From NCBI RefSeq assembly GCF_949628215.1, contig NC_134277.1, positions 55,128,918 through 55,192,917 of the forward strand: 64,000 nt of DNA, written 5' to 3'. The DNA comes from Phalacrocorax aristotelis (Eukaryota; Chordata; Aves; Suliformes; Phalacrocoracidae). Shown here one piece after another: positions 48,560 through 62,225 of this stretch (position 1 is its first letter; each line of letters begins with the position of its first letter). The position numbers were made by a program, and so were the translations under genes. The notes below the pieces were generated by a model that was not told the origin of the DNA, did not search any database, and was given only the letters and a program-made list of their open reading frames with translations.

Positions 48560-51500
48560 AAAAATAAATTACTTGTTTTTTCTGCAAACAGGAAAAGTTC
48601 CAATATGACCATGGGATGCTTTCTGCCTTCCTACAGCAAGAAGGATACCAGGAAAAGCTTAACAGAGGAGGAATTATGAGGAAAGGAAAATTGCAGATAA
48701 TGGAGTTTAAGAAAATTAATTGGCAAGATTTCTCTTTTGTGCAGTCCTTATACATTACACAGTCTGAATGGCACTGTAGTGTCACATAGATCGTAAACCA
48801 ATTAGGATGATATTTTAAACCCTGTAATTTCTGTAATTCCATCTGCTTTAGATGGTTTAATTAGTGAAAGTTACAAAAGCCAAATATATTTGAATATTTT
48901 GAAATCAAGCCCAAAGGCAAGAAATAAGAGTTACCAAAAACACTTGATGTGCAAGTGGGCATATTGCATGAATATATGAAAAAGGGGAGGGGAAGGTTTT
49001 TTCTTTTAATTTTTTTTTTAATGGAATATATGTTAAATGGTATCAGTGGTGAAATCCCAATCACAAAGAAGACAGTGGCAAAATCACCATGGACTCCAAA
49101 AGGGTAAGAGTTCATCCCAAATGAAGACAGTCTTTAGTCCAGAGCTGTTTTTCTAGCAGGCGAATAGCTGTTTTCTTAATTATCTAGACCCCCTTCCCAC
49201 TCCTTCTGAAATCAAATACAAACCCCTCAGTGGGGACTGTCACCAAGCCCTTCATTTGCAATATGTAGTTGGGGGGGCTCTACAATATTTTTGACTTTAA
49301 GATGGTGGAAGGAAAGACTGGTCAATGGATATAGCCCTTTCATTTCCAGAATATCTGTCCTGAAGCAATTGCCCCTACTGTTTTATACCTGTAACCTTTG
49401 CCCAGTGAACTGGTGAATACTTTGGTTAAAAACTACTTCTTACTTAGCTGGGTTATTAATACACAACATATCCCTGCTCTCATCTTTTTAAAGTCTACAG
49501 TGGACCTGATAGTGAGAAACTAAGTCCCATCATTTTCTGATGTGTTTCCAAATTGCTAACAGTAAACATCATAGCATGGAAAGCCACTGTGCTGGTTTCT
49601 TCACTCTTGCAAATAGTCCAGGACAAGTCCACGAGAAGGGCAATTTGCATGGAAGAGGGTTACGCAAACAACCCATGAAATCACTTTAACATATCGGAAA
49701 GGGGAGTGATCGGTCTTTTTTAAAAGGAATTCATCAGAACGTTAAGAATGTCTAAAACCAATTAAATGATTAGTAGCACACCATGTTTGTTTAGCGATGG
49801 TATTTCTCCTGCACAGCAGCTGTGCATTATTATGGACCACGAATAGTTTCAGTCACCAGTGACTGACAGCAGCATACTGAAGACAGGGTGTAGGCTATTG
49901 CAAAGTCTGTCACCCTCTGATTGAGCCACCGTAGGTGTCCAGGCTGTCCTTGCTCACTCTGAAATATTCCAAGGTAAAACTGTTACTCATAAAAAAGATG
50001 ACTTGTCTTTCCACTTAACAGGAACACAATACTAGAAGTGAGCTATTAATTCATGGTACCTCCTACAGTTTAAACAAATCACTTTTGTTCTAGCTGTTGT
50101 TAGAAATGTCAAGTCAATGAAAATATCTAACATAACAGCAACTGTCAAACAGTGACGATGAAACAGAAAATTTAAGAGGAAGCAACAATTACATAGCTGT
50201 GTTTAAAAAAATGGGACTTATAAAATACCTGTGTCATTATAGGGCAACAGTTACTTTTGGTAGCTGTCAAGAAAGGTTTTACTACTAAAATCAAGCACAT
50301 ACTACCCTCTTGCATATTTAGTTCTGTAGCCATTTGCAGTGTGGTACTTCTAGTTAAGAGGAGAGGAAAAATGATAAAAACTCCCCTATCCAAAACCTAC
50401 ATTCTTGGCTTCCATCAAAGGCATATAAGAAGCAGCTGTAAAGATGAAGGACACCTCCTACTCCTGGGATTACACAGCTGCTTGACTCTTGCTCTGCGTA
50501 ACACTGGCAACCAGCTTGCTTTCCTTTCCACAGCCTACAAATTGCATCCAAGTGTCCTTCTGACCGCTGGTAATTGTCACTATAGGTGGGCCGTGAACAC
50601 ACACCTTTCCTCCCAGTTCACAACCCACTGGTAAGGGGTGGCCTGAGCTTGCTCTCGAAGTTGCTGAGAGCAACTGAATCTTTTGCTAGCAGCTCCATTA
50701 CACATAAAGCTGGCAGATGACGGACAATAATTTGGACAAACACCACCAACATCTGGAAGCATCAGTAGTTCAGGTAATCTCATCAGGGAAACATATTTGT
50801 GGTTGTACACTCTGTTAAATGAGTAAATTTGGGTGACCAATGGATATAGCATTGATATTAATTTTTAAAAAAAGAAAGTGTTATTGCTTAACAGCTGAGA
50901 GCCTCCCTGTTCCCTCACTTCATATTTCTTTTTCCCCTGGACGTCATCAGCACATTTCAGGATTAGCTTCCTTCCTGCTCTTTGGCAATCCATGACTTCA
51001 CTGCAAGAGCATCAAGGATTTAGCCATACAGACATTATTAGGCAAGCCAGGAGCAACAGAAGATCAAGATAAATATTTGTTCCAGGACAAAGCACAAGTA
51101 AAATGAAGAAGATTGAAAAAACACAGAACTAGGGACAAAAAGGAAAGAACTAGATACTTATTCAGAGTTATTACAGCAGAACACTACTCTCCCATAAGGG
51201 TTAAAATTCCCTCTACAAGTATGTTATATAGAAAAATCCAACACATATCTCCCCACAGGCATAGCCAGTGGAATTAGAGGTCAATGAGATGCCTGATGCT
51301 CAGCACTGGGAAGCCAATCTGTCATCTTCTGCAGAGGGATCGCAGGCTGCTTTGCACCAGCAGCCTCCCTGCTGTCTGGCGGCCCCAAGGCTCAGTTGCC
51401 CATCAGCTCCCACTGGCAAAGGGGAAGAGCACAGCTCCATTTCCTCAATGTGAAGAGAAGGGAAAAGGCATCTCACCCACCCAAGGAGCAGCTTCTGTAC

Positions 51501-54480
51501 TACTGCCCTTCCTGTTGCTGGAAACCAAATCCTACCAGCCAACTCCCCACAAACTTTCGCTTCCCCTTCTAACAGCAGCAGCACCCACGGGTGAGTTATT
51601 CAGGCCCACAAACTCATCACAAGGGGGCTGTTAGCAGCTCCTCTTTCTCCTGCAAGCTATGGCGTCTTGCCAGGTGTGTGAGGTCTGGCCCACCCTGCAG
51701 GACACACACGTTCTGCAGAGCTGCAGTGGCTCTGTGGGCTCTGGACTGGCTCCTGAAGTAGGACTGTGCCTCCTGGGCATGGACAGCAGAAGCAGTTTCA
51801 CCGTGTGATGGAGATGACATTGAGCCCTGACATTTTTCACAAGCCACCAGAGCAGGGAGAATGTTTCCATTTGTTTCCTACACTATCTAAAATCACAAAT
51901 GGAGAGTGATTTACTGCCCTGACTGAATGTACTATTGACCTCCGACAGTAACTTTGGGCAGAAGTTGACCCATTACATCTCATTACTGCCTTGTCCTGCT
52001 CCTATCTCCCTCCAAAAGCACCATTCAAGTTGCACTCAACTTTTACAGACTCAGAGCTGCACTGCAATGTTTCTCGCTTCATGGACCCTCAAGAGAAGTG
52101 CTTAATATATCCAGAGGGACCATTTTCCTCAGGGTATTTCCCCTCAAGGATGCACACAACCCTTGTGCTCCTGCATCCTCTGCTGTCTTTTCTATTGTTG
52201 ACTCTACTGCTAATTGTAGCTGTGGCATGGAGGTAGCAAAACCTTAAGAAATAAAACATTGCTAAGTCTGAGCCTTCAATTGCAAAAGAAACTTACAAGG
52301 AGAGTTGACTCAGCACACTACTGCAGAAATTAATTTTCTTTTTTTTTAAATCACACTCAGCCTATTTAAAAAAAAAAAGGAGGGGGGGAAGAAATGGCAA
52401 TAGACTTATCAGTGAATTAGTCATGGCAGATTTTGGCTCTTCTAACACTGGCAAAGCTACAGAACTATACCTAATCCTGTTGCAGTCTTAAAATTAATGT
52501 CGTAGCCCACTCTCATTCTGTGCACTAGAGGATTCATTGTGGTTTTTCCCTTTGCAGGAAGAACTGTATTAAACTCACAAACTGCACAAGTCAAAGCGTA
52601 CACATCCGGTGCAATCACTCCTTGGGATAACAGTCAAAAATGTCCAGGCAGCCCAGAAGATGAGAGGTTCTTGTGACAGACCTCCAAAAGAGGGGCAGAA
52701 CTTTGCAAAGGGGACATAGGTTGTCAACACCGCAGTCACGATCAGGCAAGAGCTCAGCATTTCTGGTGCTGTTTGCCAATGGTTGCTACCTTCTTTTCTC
52801 ATTAGCTTTCCCTACGAAGGCCAACTCCATCCTGTTCTGACAGCACAGCTGTGTTGGTCAGAGGTGCGATAAGATGTGTTCTCTGACAGCGTAAGCTGCC
52901 ACCACACTCTGGCACGTTATTTTCCTCCAGTTATCATTAACACTTACAGTGAATAAACCTCTTAATGCAGATTGCTGCAAATCCCCATTTGTCTTCTGTT
53001 CTTCTAGGCGAAGAAACACAATATGTGTCTGCGCTGCAGTCACAACAAAGACGTCGAGTTCTGCCCACGGTCCAAGCTAGTTTTAAACCAGCAGCCGTGT
53101 GGAGGCAGAGCCACCCTACAGACAGCAAGAGACAGATCATCTCCTGCTGAGCATCCCCAGATAGCGCGAGTAAAGCCAGCCCAGGTACACTGCAATCACA
53201 GCGGCCACTCTTGGGTAGATACACACTCGAGTGTGTCACAAGTCTCATGACAAAAATCACAAATGTCTTCAGCTGAAGATGCTCCTGTGAGTTTCTTGCC
53301 AATGATGAGATAGTTGGGATTTCTCTTGAAATCCCAGTACTTTTGAATCATACAATTGTGTCAGCAATTTCAGCCTCTGGTTTATAAAAAGGAAAGCAAA
53401 AAGTAAAACTTTAGCCAGGCAAAAAAGTCAGCAAGTGAGACCTCCCTTCTCAAAAAACCAAAAGGGGAATGAAAAGACAAGCGTCTCTAGAGATTTTTTG
53501 AGGGTGGGACGCACATTCATCGTGTTTTGATTTATTCTGTACTTCTCACAAGACTTCATCTGCTGGTCTCTGCAGTGAATGCCAGTGGAAGTTTTGTCAT
53601 GCTTTGTGCTTGCACTAATGTATGCTTTTCCATACACTTGAAATTTTAGGAAATACATGTCTCTGAGAGTCCAAAAAGTAGTTACATCAACAATTTAGAC
53701 TGCAGGGTTTTTTATGTTTACTTCAGCGACAGAGCATTTTAAGCTAACACATGCTGAGTGAACATCAGGTTCTTATCCCACGACTCCTCATCGTGATATT
53801 ACTCCGTTACCCAGTCCAAAGGAACAGGCTTACAATATATTTAAGCTTATGCGATAAAGAAATAACAGACATACTTGGATGGAGGGCTTACTTCCCAGCT
53901 CACGGAAGAATAGCGTGTACCCCCAAAGTGCCAGCGGGAGGCACCATGTGGAGGTAGAGAAAGAAAAAAAGGGAAAAAAGCCGAAAAAGACAGACAACCA
54001 ACAAACCAATGTGTACTTTCACTCCATGGGTCACTACAAAACATAACAGGAAGGGGTGCAACAGCATTTGCAAATGAGCACATCACTAGAATAACTTAGG
54101 GGCAATAATTAACCACACGGGGATTACTGTAAACCTTCCCATGCCAATACTGATCTAAATCTTCTTGACCAGAACAGACCAGGGTTAACTTTCAGTGGAT
54201 TTTATGACTTTGCTTTCAAAGGGGAAGAGGGAGAAAGAGATGCTGAATATAGACTGCAGTCAACATGCACAAATAATGTAATGCCAGTTAAAAAACAATT
54301 CACTGGCAAGGATTTATTCTCATTGTTCTATTTTTCTGTTGTGTCATGTGGATTATCCATTTTAAGCTTTTTTTGAAATTACTCAGAGAAGTACAGACTT
54401 CTTTGCAAAAGTAAATAGGGCACCGTGATTTCAGCTTTTCCTTTCCTCCTTCCTCTCTTCTTTCCCTTCTGCTCCCTCAC
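48560..54480. other. Long intergenic stretch, no gene seen
   Basis: Frames up to 125 codons (50257-50634 plus) lack domains. An A-run followed by a G-run lies at 52367-52388. Otherwise it is unremarkable unique DNA. Confidence 0.5.
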
Positions 54481-54498
54481 TGCCACCCCCCATCCCCT

Positions 54499-54545
54499 GT
54501 TTACAATTTCAACTGTATTTACTGATCATCAGCAAATGTGTAAAC
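54499..54545. promoter_or_regulatory. Opposed forkhead-like motifs around a small palindrome
   Basis: TGTTTACA (54499-54506) and TGTAAAC (54539-54545) are forkhead core motifs in opposite orientation, flanking the odd palindrome CTGATCATCAG (54522-54532). The arrangement suggests a factor-binding cluster at the edge of the motif-rich block that follows. Confidence 0.35.
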
Positions 54546-54714
54546 GATGTAGTCGGGATGGTTAACATTCTGTTTAGCCAAGATCTTCAACCTTGAGCTT
54601 ACAAATGTTGCTGTGAGCACTGGTGGCTAAAGACAGAGGTTTTCAATTAGAGCCGTGCAAGTACTTAATGTGTGCATCTGTTCTGCAGAAAGGCTAAACA
54701 TCTTTAAAATTTTA

Positions 54715-54945
54715 GCACAAGCGCACTGACATTGCAAAAGGAAAATCAAATGTCATTGAGACACGAATGGTTAAAAAGGTTGCTGAGGATCCTATTTGCA
54801 TTTTTTGGATGGCTAATTAGGTCACAAGGGTTAATATGTTAAAGAATGGTCTGTCTATTGTTATGTTGGCTGTCAGAGCCTATCTCAATCAAGCATAACT
54901 ACAGATTAAGGGGCAGCTGTCTTTGATCAAAATCTGAGTCCTTGT
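54715..54945. promoter_or_regulatory. Candidate enhancer with octamer, homeodomain, E-box and TCF motifs
   Basis: Ordered motifs in unique DNA: octamer ATTTGCAT (54794-54801), palindromic homeodomain site CTAATTAG (54813-54820), GGTTAAT (54829-54835), CTATTGTT SOX-like (54856-54863), E-box CAGCTG (54914-54919) and CTTTGATC TCF/LEF-like (54921-54928). The E-box could take proneural bHLH proteins such as NEUROD6 itself. All functions are inferred from motifs. Confidence 0.4.
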
Positions 54946-54949
54946 TTAG

Positions 54950-57900
54950 TCTTGGTTCAAAATGAAAAGCCTAACAGTTAATAGTTTAAAATATTTTGTA
55001 GCCTAAGTGCCATTGTGAGTAAAAGTCTGCTGAGGAAAACAAAAGCTTTCTTATGAAAAACCAGGGAACTTCTCACAAATTTAAACTCAGTCTGATGCTT
55101 TGTATCAGAATAAGGTATGGTGGTGTTGGCACCATTTTTTTCCTCCAAAACGAACAAAAACTGGTCCAGTACCACCCTGTTTCAGGAACTTTCTTAATAT
55201 GAGCAACATTTGTTGAGGACTTGCATCCCTTCAATATATTGAACTGGAACAAAAACACTATGACAATGGGCATATTCCCCCGTTACAGTGAACAATTACT
55301 CGGCAGTCTAGGTTATTTTAATGGACATATCACTTTAAACTAAGCTTTCGCATCTGTTCTGCCCTCTAATTACAAATGCAAAAAGAACATAATTCACAAT
55401 TGCACCATAAAAAAGGAAGCTGTAAGTGATTTAAATGCAAGTGTATGTTCTTTAGTAAACACAACATGCAATCTGCTATGTTGTTCCCATGTACTGGGAA
55501 CAAATCAGATGGAAAACCTGATGTACTGGCCAGAGATTTCTCTTCCTCTCTCCCTTTATTCCCCCAGTAGAAGAAAGATTTCACTGTATGAATGAATCTT
55601 TTGAAGAAGTAAACTGGTAGAAGAATGAAGTGCATTCTCCTGCCTCCTTCCTATACAGTAGAAGATTGAATAAAGCTGAGCAAGTACTTCACAGTTCGTA
55701 ATTTATTTAACATATTTTGATGTCTTCTGTCTGCAATCTGTCCCTAAGCAACCTTTTTTTTTTTTTCACTTCTTCTTAAAGAACTAGGAAAAAAATGACA
55801 CAGACGTTTTTTCCCCTTTTTTGGTCAATACTACATTTTTTTCAATCATTTTCTACCCACTTTTGATTTTTTTCTCTATTGCAGTTACTGCAAATACTGG
55901 AGGAATTTTGCTACCATTTTTCTTCCCAACTGAACATGGTTCATAACCAACTTTCAACAACCATCTGATATGTCGGTTTGGGCAGATCCAACTAGTTATT
56001 ACTGGAACACAAGCTACTTGGTTCAGGTCTCCCTATCACAGTGGTTCTCAGAAGTAGGATGCCAGTTAATGATCACATTTAAAGGTTTTATTTTTCCTCT
56101 TAATATTAACTTCAAAGTCACATTTCTCATGTATATATGCCTTATAGGAAACTCGTGTATGAAATCTGTGTACAAATATGTAAATAGCCAGTAAGATAAT
56201 TTTGATGTCTACTCATTTCTCCCTGTAACACTGTACACAGAGCAACAAAGGTGCAACCAAGAAATCATTTTCTCCAGCCTATCAGCTATACTGCTTGCTT
56301 TTCTTCCAGTTTTTACCACAAAACTAGGTGCATGACATGCTTGCTGTGAGTTCCTCACCCACTTCTCAGCCCCATGTATGCTTCTGTAGAGTGGGCTGCA
56401 GGATTTCCCTCCACAAAGTCAATGCTCTTACCTAGCAATAAGCCTTACAGAACAGCTACTGTAGGAGCTGGTATTGTGGAGTTTGTAGTTCTGGTTTTGT
56501 TTTCCCCCCCAACTATATACACTGTGTACCACACCACAGCACAGGGGAAGACATCAGGAGAAATGCTGATGTGTCTGAAAGTTTTTGCCATTATTTTTCC
56601 CCAGCTACTTCTGATATAACCCATTCTCTCACCTACATTCCTCTTCTCTCATTTAGTTTGCCCCATAAGTTTATGGAAGGGATGGTATAACAGAGAATTG
56701 AGCTTTTGAGCTGAATCCTTTGATCCCTGATGTGATGAGGTCTCCAAAGGTATTTGGAAGGAGACCATCACCTACCTGTGAGCTGCACCAGTTATAGGGT
56801 ATTATCCCCATACTTCACAGATCTGCTGGTCACCACATGCCAGAAGAAACCCTGTTTTCTCAATTATCCCCATCTTTTGACATACAGCATGGTTTCTAGG
56901 ATGTTTTTTCACCTTTCACAATGGAGGCTGGCCACAGCTATGAGCAGAATGGACCATTGTCCACTTTTTATAGTTCTCTGAGAATCTTATGTAGTAATAC
57001 CTGTTGAAAGGACCAAACCTCCAAATCTTAAATTTTCCCTTATTTTCATGGTTTTCAGTCTTTTGGTACTCACTTTAATTTTGTAACAGTATCTCAGCAG
57101 TGTTTGGTGGTGTGTGACAACGCATGGAACTCCCTATTGATCCTCCATCCCTTAAAACACCTAATTATTGTGGCTAAACAGCTGAGGAACAGCAGTGCCC
57201 ACATGCTCCTGTCGCTGCTCCACAGCAGAAACAGATCTAGTTAGAGAATCCTGAGAAAGGCTTGAAGCTTAAGGATGTAAAGCTTTGGGGAAAAACATGG
57301 ATCTGCAGATTTCACTGACGGCTGCCTAAAGCAGAATTTGCATGGCAGCTTGGCAAGCCCGAGCCAAAAAGTGCACTCTGCTGTACATGTGCCCTGGACT
57401 TGACGTCATTCTCCAACAGAGATGCAATCCTACGCAGCCTGTGGCACTAATGTCCCAAATGAAATGAATGGGATTTCTTTTGTAAGTCTGAGAGTTCCAC
57501 TTATAGCAAGACAGAGAGTGAGGGTTCAGCATCATACACAAAGCCTGCTGCAGAGACAAGGGCAGGCAGGCCATGGCCCTGCTAGCCGCTCATACGGACT
57601 CTTCTCAGAGTCACCGAGCCATAATCCACAACCAGAGCTACAGCCTAGAAAGTGACTGCCTTACTTCTGATCTGACAAGCCCACACCAACTCCCTCAAAG
57701 AAAAGAAAGTCCACAGCAGTGTAAAATTTAGAGAGAAAATCAGATTTCCAGAAAGAAAGTGGATTGAGTGACAGCACAGGAAGCTAAAATGGACATGCAG
57801 GACAACACAGACTGGGCACCAGCTTCCAGATGCCTCCCCGGGACGTTCCGTCTGGAGCAAGCAACACTGATACCAGCACAGCTTCCAGGGGGTATATACA

Positions 57901-57985
57901 CAAAGACAGGCAACATCATTCATTGTTTTCCTTTTCTCATTTCTCTCCCCATCTAGTAAACACTGAAAGGCAGCAAAATAGGGGC
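54950..57985. other. Intergenic DNA, no gene seen
   Basis: AT-rich unique sequence with a T run near 55752-55766. No exon-like frame or known repeat was recognised. Confidence 0.5.
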
Positions 57986-57989
57986 ATCA

Positions 57990-58390
57990 CACCAGGACAC
58001 GGTGGGGCTGGAGGCTGGGCAGTAATGCTGCAGCACCCCGACCCAGGCGTGCTCTCCCATCGTTCCCTCTGCCGTCCCTGGCTGCAGCTGGCACGGCAAA
58101 TGGCCGCTTTCTCACCGCAGCAGTTGGTTTCTATTGTTTCTATCGGGCATCAATAGGCCCCCGCCGCTCTGTTTTATCCCCGTAACAGTGAGTGCCCCAG
58201 CAAGCTGCTGCAGTGTTTGTCTCCGCCAGTCCCCAGGGACCATAGCAGGGACCACGTTTTTTTTCTCAAGAAATGGCAGGTGCCTGCTCTTTGACAAGGT
58301 GAATTCAAGTCTAGCACGGCAGACGTACTGGGAAGAAAACAATCCTTGCCTGGATTGTGCCTCCGGCATGAAAGGCGGTAGTTGGTAACT
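57990..58390. promoter_or_regulatory. GC/CpG-enriched patch
   Basis: The patch has at least a dozen CpGs (for example CCCCGACC, GGCGTG, TGCCGT, GGCCGC, CACCGC, CCCGCCGC) inside a CpG-poor region. Overlapping long open frames on the minus strand (239 and 194 codons, about 58112-58831) follow from the low stop density and show no domain, although one has a hydrophobic run. It may be a promoter-associated CpG patch of an unannotated transcript. Confidence 0.3.
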
Positions 58391-58399
58391 CCCGTCTGT

Positions 58400-61300
58400 T
58401 CTGGGCAGTTGGGTGCCCTCACATTGGGCAGGAAGGGGAGGTAGCACAGCAGAGGGAAGCAACACTGAGCCCATAAGCAGAACTGGCAGGACCAGTGCCC
58501 ATAGACCCTGCTTCTTCCTCCTCCCTGCTCCTTCTCCCTGTTTTTGGGCTCTCCACTGCTCTTTGCCCTCTGCAAGGAGCTGAGGTGGGTCGTGTGCCTC
58601 AATTTCCCCTGCTTGTTTTGGTTTTTTCTTGTTTGCTCTCCATCCGTCCTGGTGATTCCTCCCCCCGTCCCACAGCAGTAAAATCCCCATTTTAAACAGA
58701 CCCACACTGACACCACGGTGCTGTACTGGAAGCGGGGTCTTGCTGGCAGCCAGGTCACCGCCTTCCTCTCTGCTGCTCACTGCAGCAGCTGCTGAAAACA
58801 CCTGTCTCACTATTTTGGCCTCTGAGACCATCCCCTACTCCTGGTCCTACTGGACCATAACCCCCAGAGCAGCCATCCATCTTCTCCTATAGCTCCTGAG
58901 GACTATCCTAGTGCTCTCTGCAGGAGCACCCTTTTTGTGCCCTAACTGCAGCAGAAACCACAGAGGTCCCAAATGATACACGAGGAAGCAGAGTTTGGGG
59001 CAGAGGAACCATTGTTGCTGGCCTTTCTGGTGGGAGAGAGTTGAGGACTGATAAAACCATCCTATTTGATGTTTTTTTGCTCCCCTTCAATGTCCTACTT
59101 CTGGAGCACTGCGAGCCTGCCAGGAAGTAGGCTGACCTAGAGAGAGGAACAGATACGTTTTTGGTGATGAGAAGGGAGGAAGAAATGGGAGGGTTTCTCA
59201 CTGGTAAGAAATATCCTTCACAGAACTGCATCAAATTTGGCAGCTCTGAGAAATCTTTCTGGATCTCCTTGCCCCATCATATGTCATGGCTAAATGATAG
59301 AACACGTTGTTCTCTCACTAAACAAGAGTGCAAAAACCCAGAAAGTAGGACATAGCTTTCTCCCGAGTGGTACCACCTCTCAGCCAAAGACCAGGTGGGC
59401 TGCAGGAGGACTTCTGCCACTGTATCTTAAAAAAATGAGGTGGTCTCACCCTCTCTCATGGCAGTTGTGAGTAAAAAGAGTTGCAAAGTAGCACAGACAG
59501 ATGATAAATCAATACTACAGGAAAGAGCAGGGGTATGTCACATGGTGAAAACCCATCTCACAAAAAGTAAAGTTTTCCATGCTGAAGGGAAGACTGAAAG
59601 GTTGAGGCTGAGTAACATTTCAGACACTTTCCAGAAATTCCATATTTCAGCAGGATTATCATGATCTTTTGTAGGGCCAAAATTGCCAAACATTTAACCA
59701 ACAACTAAAGAAGATTTTTTAAAAATCAAAATCAAAAAAAGAAAATGCAAAAAATAACGATTAAAAGTTCTACTTAAAACTTTTATTCTTGGGATAACTT
59801 CATGCACTAGCAAACTACACATGAATATACACATTTTTAACTTCTCCAGTTGCCCCACTGATGTGGCCTTATGTGGCAGAGGGGTCTCATGGCTTTGCTT
59901 TGGAAGGACACTGAAGTGCTAGCAGCACTTACAGCCTGAGTACTTCCATTGCAGCCAACCGAGATCATTACATTCCCTGTGATGGATCTGCCTGTAAAGC
60001 CTGTATCAAAGGAGGCCCTACTCTATTTGACTCAACTTGACCTTTAAATTCACATTTTTTTCCCATCATTCCTTTTTTTCTTGCAAGAAACAGAAAGTAA
60101 TCAGAGCTGTACGTTACCACCTCTTCCCCCCCCGCCCCCAACCAAGTTCTTCCACCCTTTAAAGTGCTATGCATACTCCTTTTGGGAATGCAACTCATTT
60201 TGGGAACCCAGAAAAGGTCAATTTCTGTATTTGTATCTTTATTTAGCGAATTATGGCAGTGGTATTTCTTCCGTTTTTCCATGTAACTATGTAATACTTC
60301 ACAGTATGTCTTCTTTACACCACTGTGATATTTTATCACAGCTATTTGCTCAGATAGTGGATATTTCAGTAACTGAATGCCTGCAATTTCTAGACTTTCT
60401 ATACTGTCCAAATAGGACTACCCAACTTCTGTTAATAATTGGTCATTCCCACACAATGCTTACTAGTGTAGCTATGCTGAATCTTGTTCAAATTAGGAAA
60501 TTAAAATGTAGAGTTTAAATGGCTTGCTAGGGGAATTACCAAGAGTCAGTAGCGAAGCCAGTCACAAAAAATTCACCGCATCTTTTCTGGATTTGTGACT
60601 TCTCCTCCAAGCGCTAGGCCAGTCCAAAACAAATGAGCATAGGATTAGCACCAGAATGTATAGTATTAGATAGCTGATGCTATTTTAAAAGCCGTTTCAG
60701 ATAAGGAAAAATGTAACAGCCAGGTTTTGTAAAGATGGCAGGTTCCCAAGAGAGGGCTGTGGCTGCTGATGCCACAACAGTTCATCAACTGGATAAGCAT
60801 ATACTTCTGTCTCTGCTAACAAGTCATAGAGCAGAATCAAGGCTGACATGTTTAACTACTTTTAATCTCTTTTCTAATAGGATTAAATCCATTATTCATA
60901 GAAATTTGCATATTTTGCAATATGATGCAAAGGTGGGATTCTGCTCTATTCAATTATAAAGGGTGTCATATAGAAGGGACTGGAGCCTACCCAGCTCCAC
61001 TGATACACTTATTCCTAGCCATGGATATTTTTCCATGTTTAAAATTTTCTATGGAGGAAGTTTTGGCCAACTGTTCTTTCACTTATTCTGGCTACATATA
61101 CTTGCTTTACTGTAGAACTTAGGCAAACTTCTGTGGGCAGAATATGATCACAATGTTGTGAAAGGTCAGAAAAGATTTTTTTCTAGACTTTTTTCACATT
61201 TTGAAATACATCTATTTTCCTAGATTTGAGACAAAGAACCTCACATTTCACAGGTGTTTCAAAATTCTTAGCAGACCTGGAAAAAACTGCAAATGACTGC

Positions 61301-61940
61301 TTGCAAGTGGGACATTTTGGTATCTCTTTCCCCACCAAATTGAAATGCTAGTATGAGTTCATTAGAAAGCTACCAACAGCATAGCTCCAGCTAATCTTAA
61401 GTTCTTCTGAAAGGCAAATTAAAGCTGAAGTGTGAAGAAGTATTTGTACCAAATCCTTGCAAAAGTAGCATGATGCTTTTGAGCCAGTCTACATAATACT
61501 GAGCCTCAGAGCTACCAGCAACATGCATTGAAACTGGAGAGTTAACTCCAAAAAAATCTCAAATCATATGCTTAGAAAATGGGAGATACTGGTAAATCAT
61601 GCCAGAAAGCTAAATCAGATGCAGCCTGAATTGTGCAGCACAGTAAAATTCACTCCTACGAAGAATTTGCACTGAAGATCCCAGAAGTTATCTTCTTCAC
61701 CTGCTGAAGATGAATTCTCTCCTGAATTTAAAATAATTAACAACAAATTGGCCATACTTATCCTTCAATTTTATGAGTGCAAAGAAAGGATCCAAAAGAA
61801 AAAAGGAGGGAAGTGGAACCCAAACCAACAAAGATAATATCATCTGAAGAAAAAAAAAAATAATCTGGCTGGTTCTTAGTGGCAAAACTCAAAACTCAGA
61901 TATGGCAAAAGGAAAAAAAGGGGGGGTGGGAAGTCTCTTC
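58400..61940. other. Intergenic DNA, no gene seen
   Basis: A C-run (C9-G-C5) lies at about 60126-60139. A short A/T hairpin with GATTTTT and AAAAATC arms lies near 59715-59729. A G/T-rich snippet of the low-complexity class lies at 58612-58635. No gene or repeat family was recognised. Confidence 0.5.
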
Positions 61941-61944
61941 ATGA

Positions 61945-62225
61945 GAGTTATGGTCCCCTGCAGACCCCCCAGCCAGCCCAGGCCCGCAGGGCGCCCCATT
62001 GTCCCCCTGCACCACCGGGCACCAACTTCTCTCGGTGCCCGGGAGGACTCGCTGAAATCCCTGGACCGCAGTGACCTCTAGGGGTAAGCTGAACATCTGC
62101 AGGATTCCCCCGGTTCCCGATGAAAAGCGGTTTTCTTCTACACAAAAGGAATCTCCCGATGTTGTTTTTTTTTTTATCTAAGGATCATCCAAAAATCCTT
62201 CGCGAGGAGCTCGCCGGTGCATCCA
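61945..62225. promoter_or_regulatory. CpG-rich patch with a strong GC hairpin and donor-like site
   Basis: About fifteen CpGs occur between 61980 and 62220. CCGGGCACC (62015-62023) and GGTGCCCGG (62034-62042) form a perfect 9-bp stem with a 10-base loop. A donor-like GGG/GTAAGC has its GT at 62084-62085 on the plus strand. Together these suggest a promoter with a short first exon of an unannotated, perhaps non-coding, transcript. No protein similarity is seen on either strand. Confidence 0.35.

Noticed and set aside
58112-58831. 239-codon minus-strand open frame as a real gene
   Set aside because: A second long frame overlaps it in another phase and no domain is seen; GC content lowers stop density. 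Kept only as a low-interest observation.
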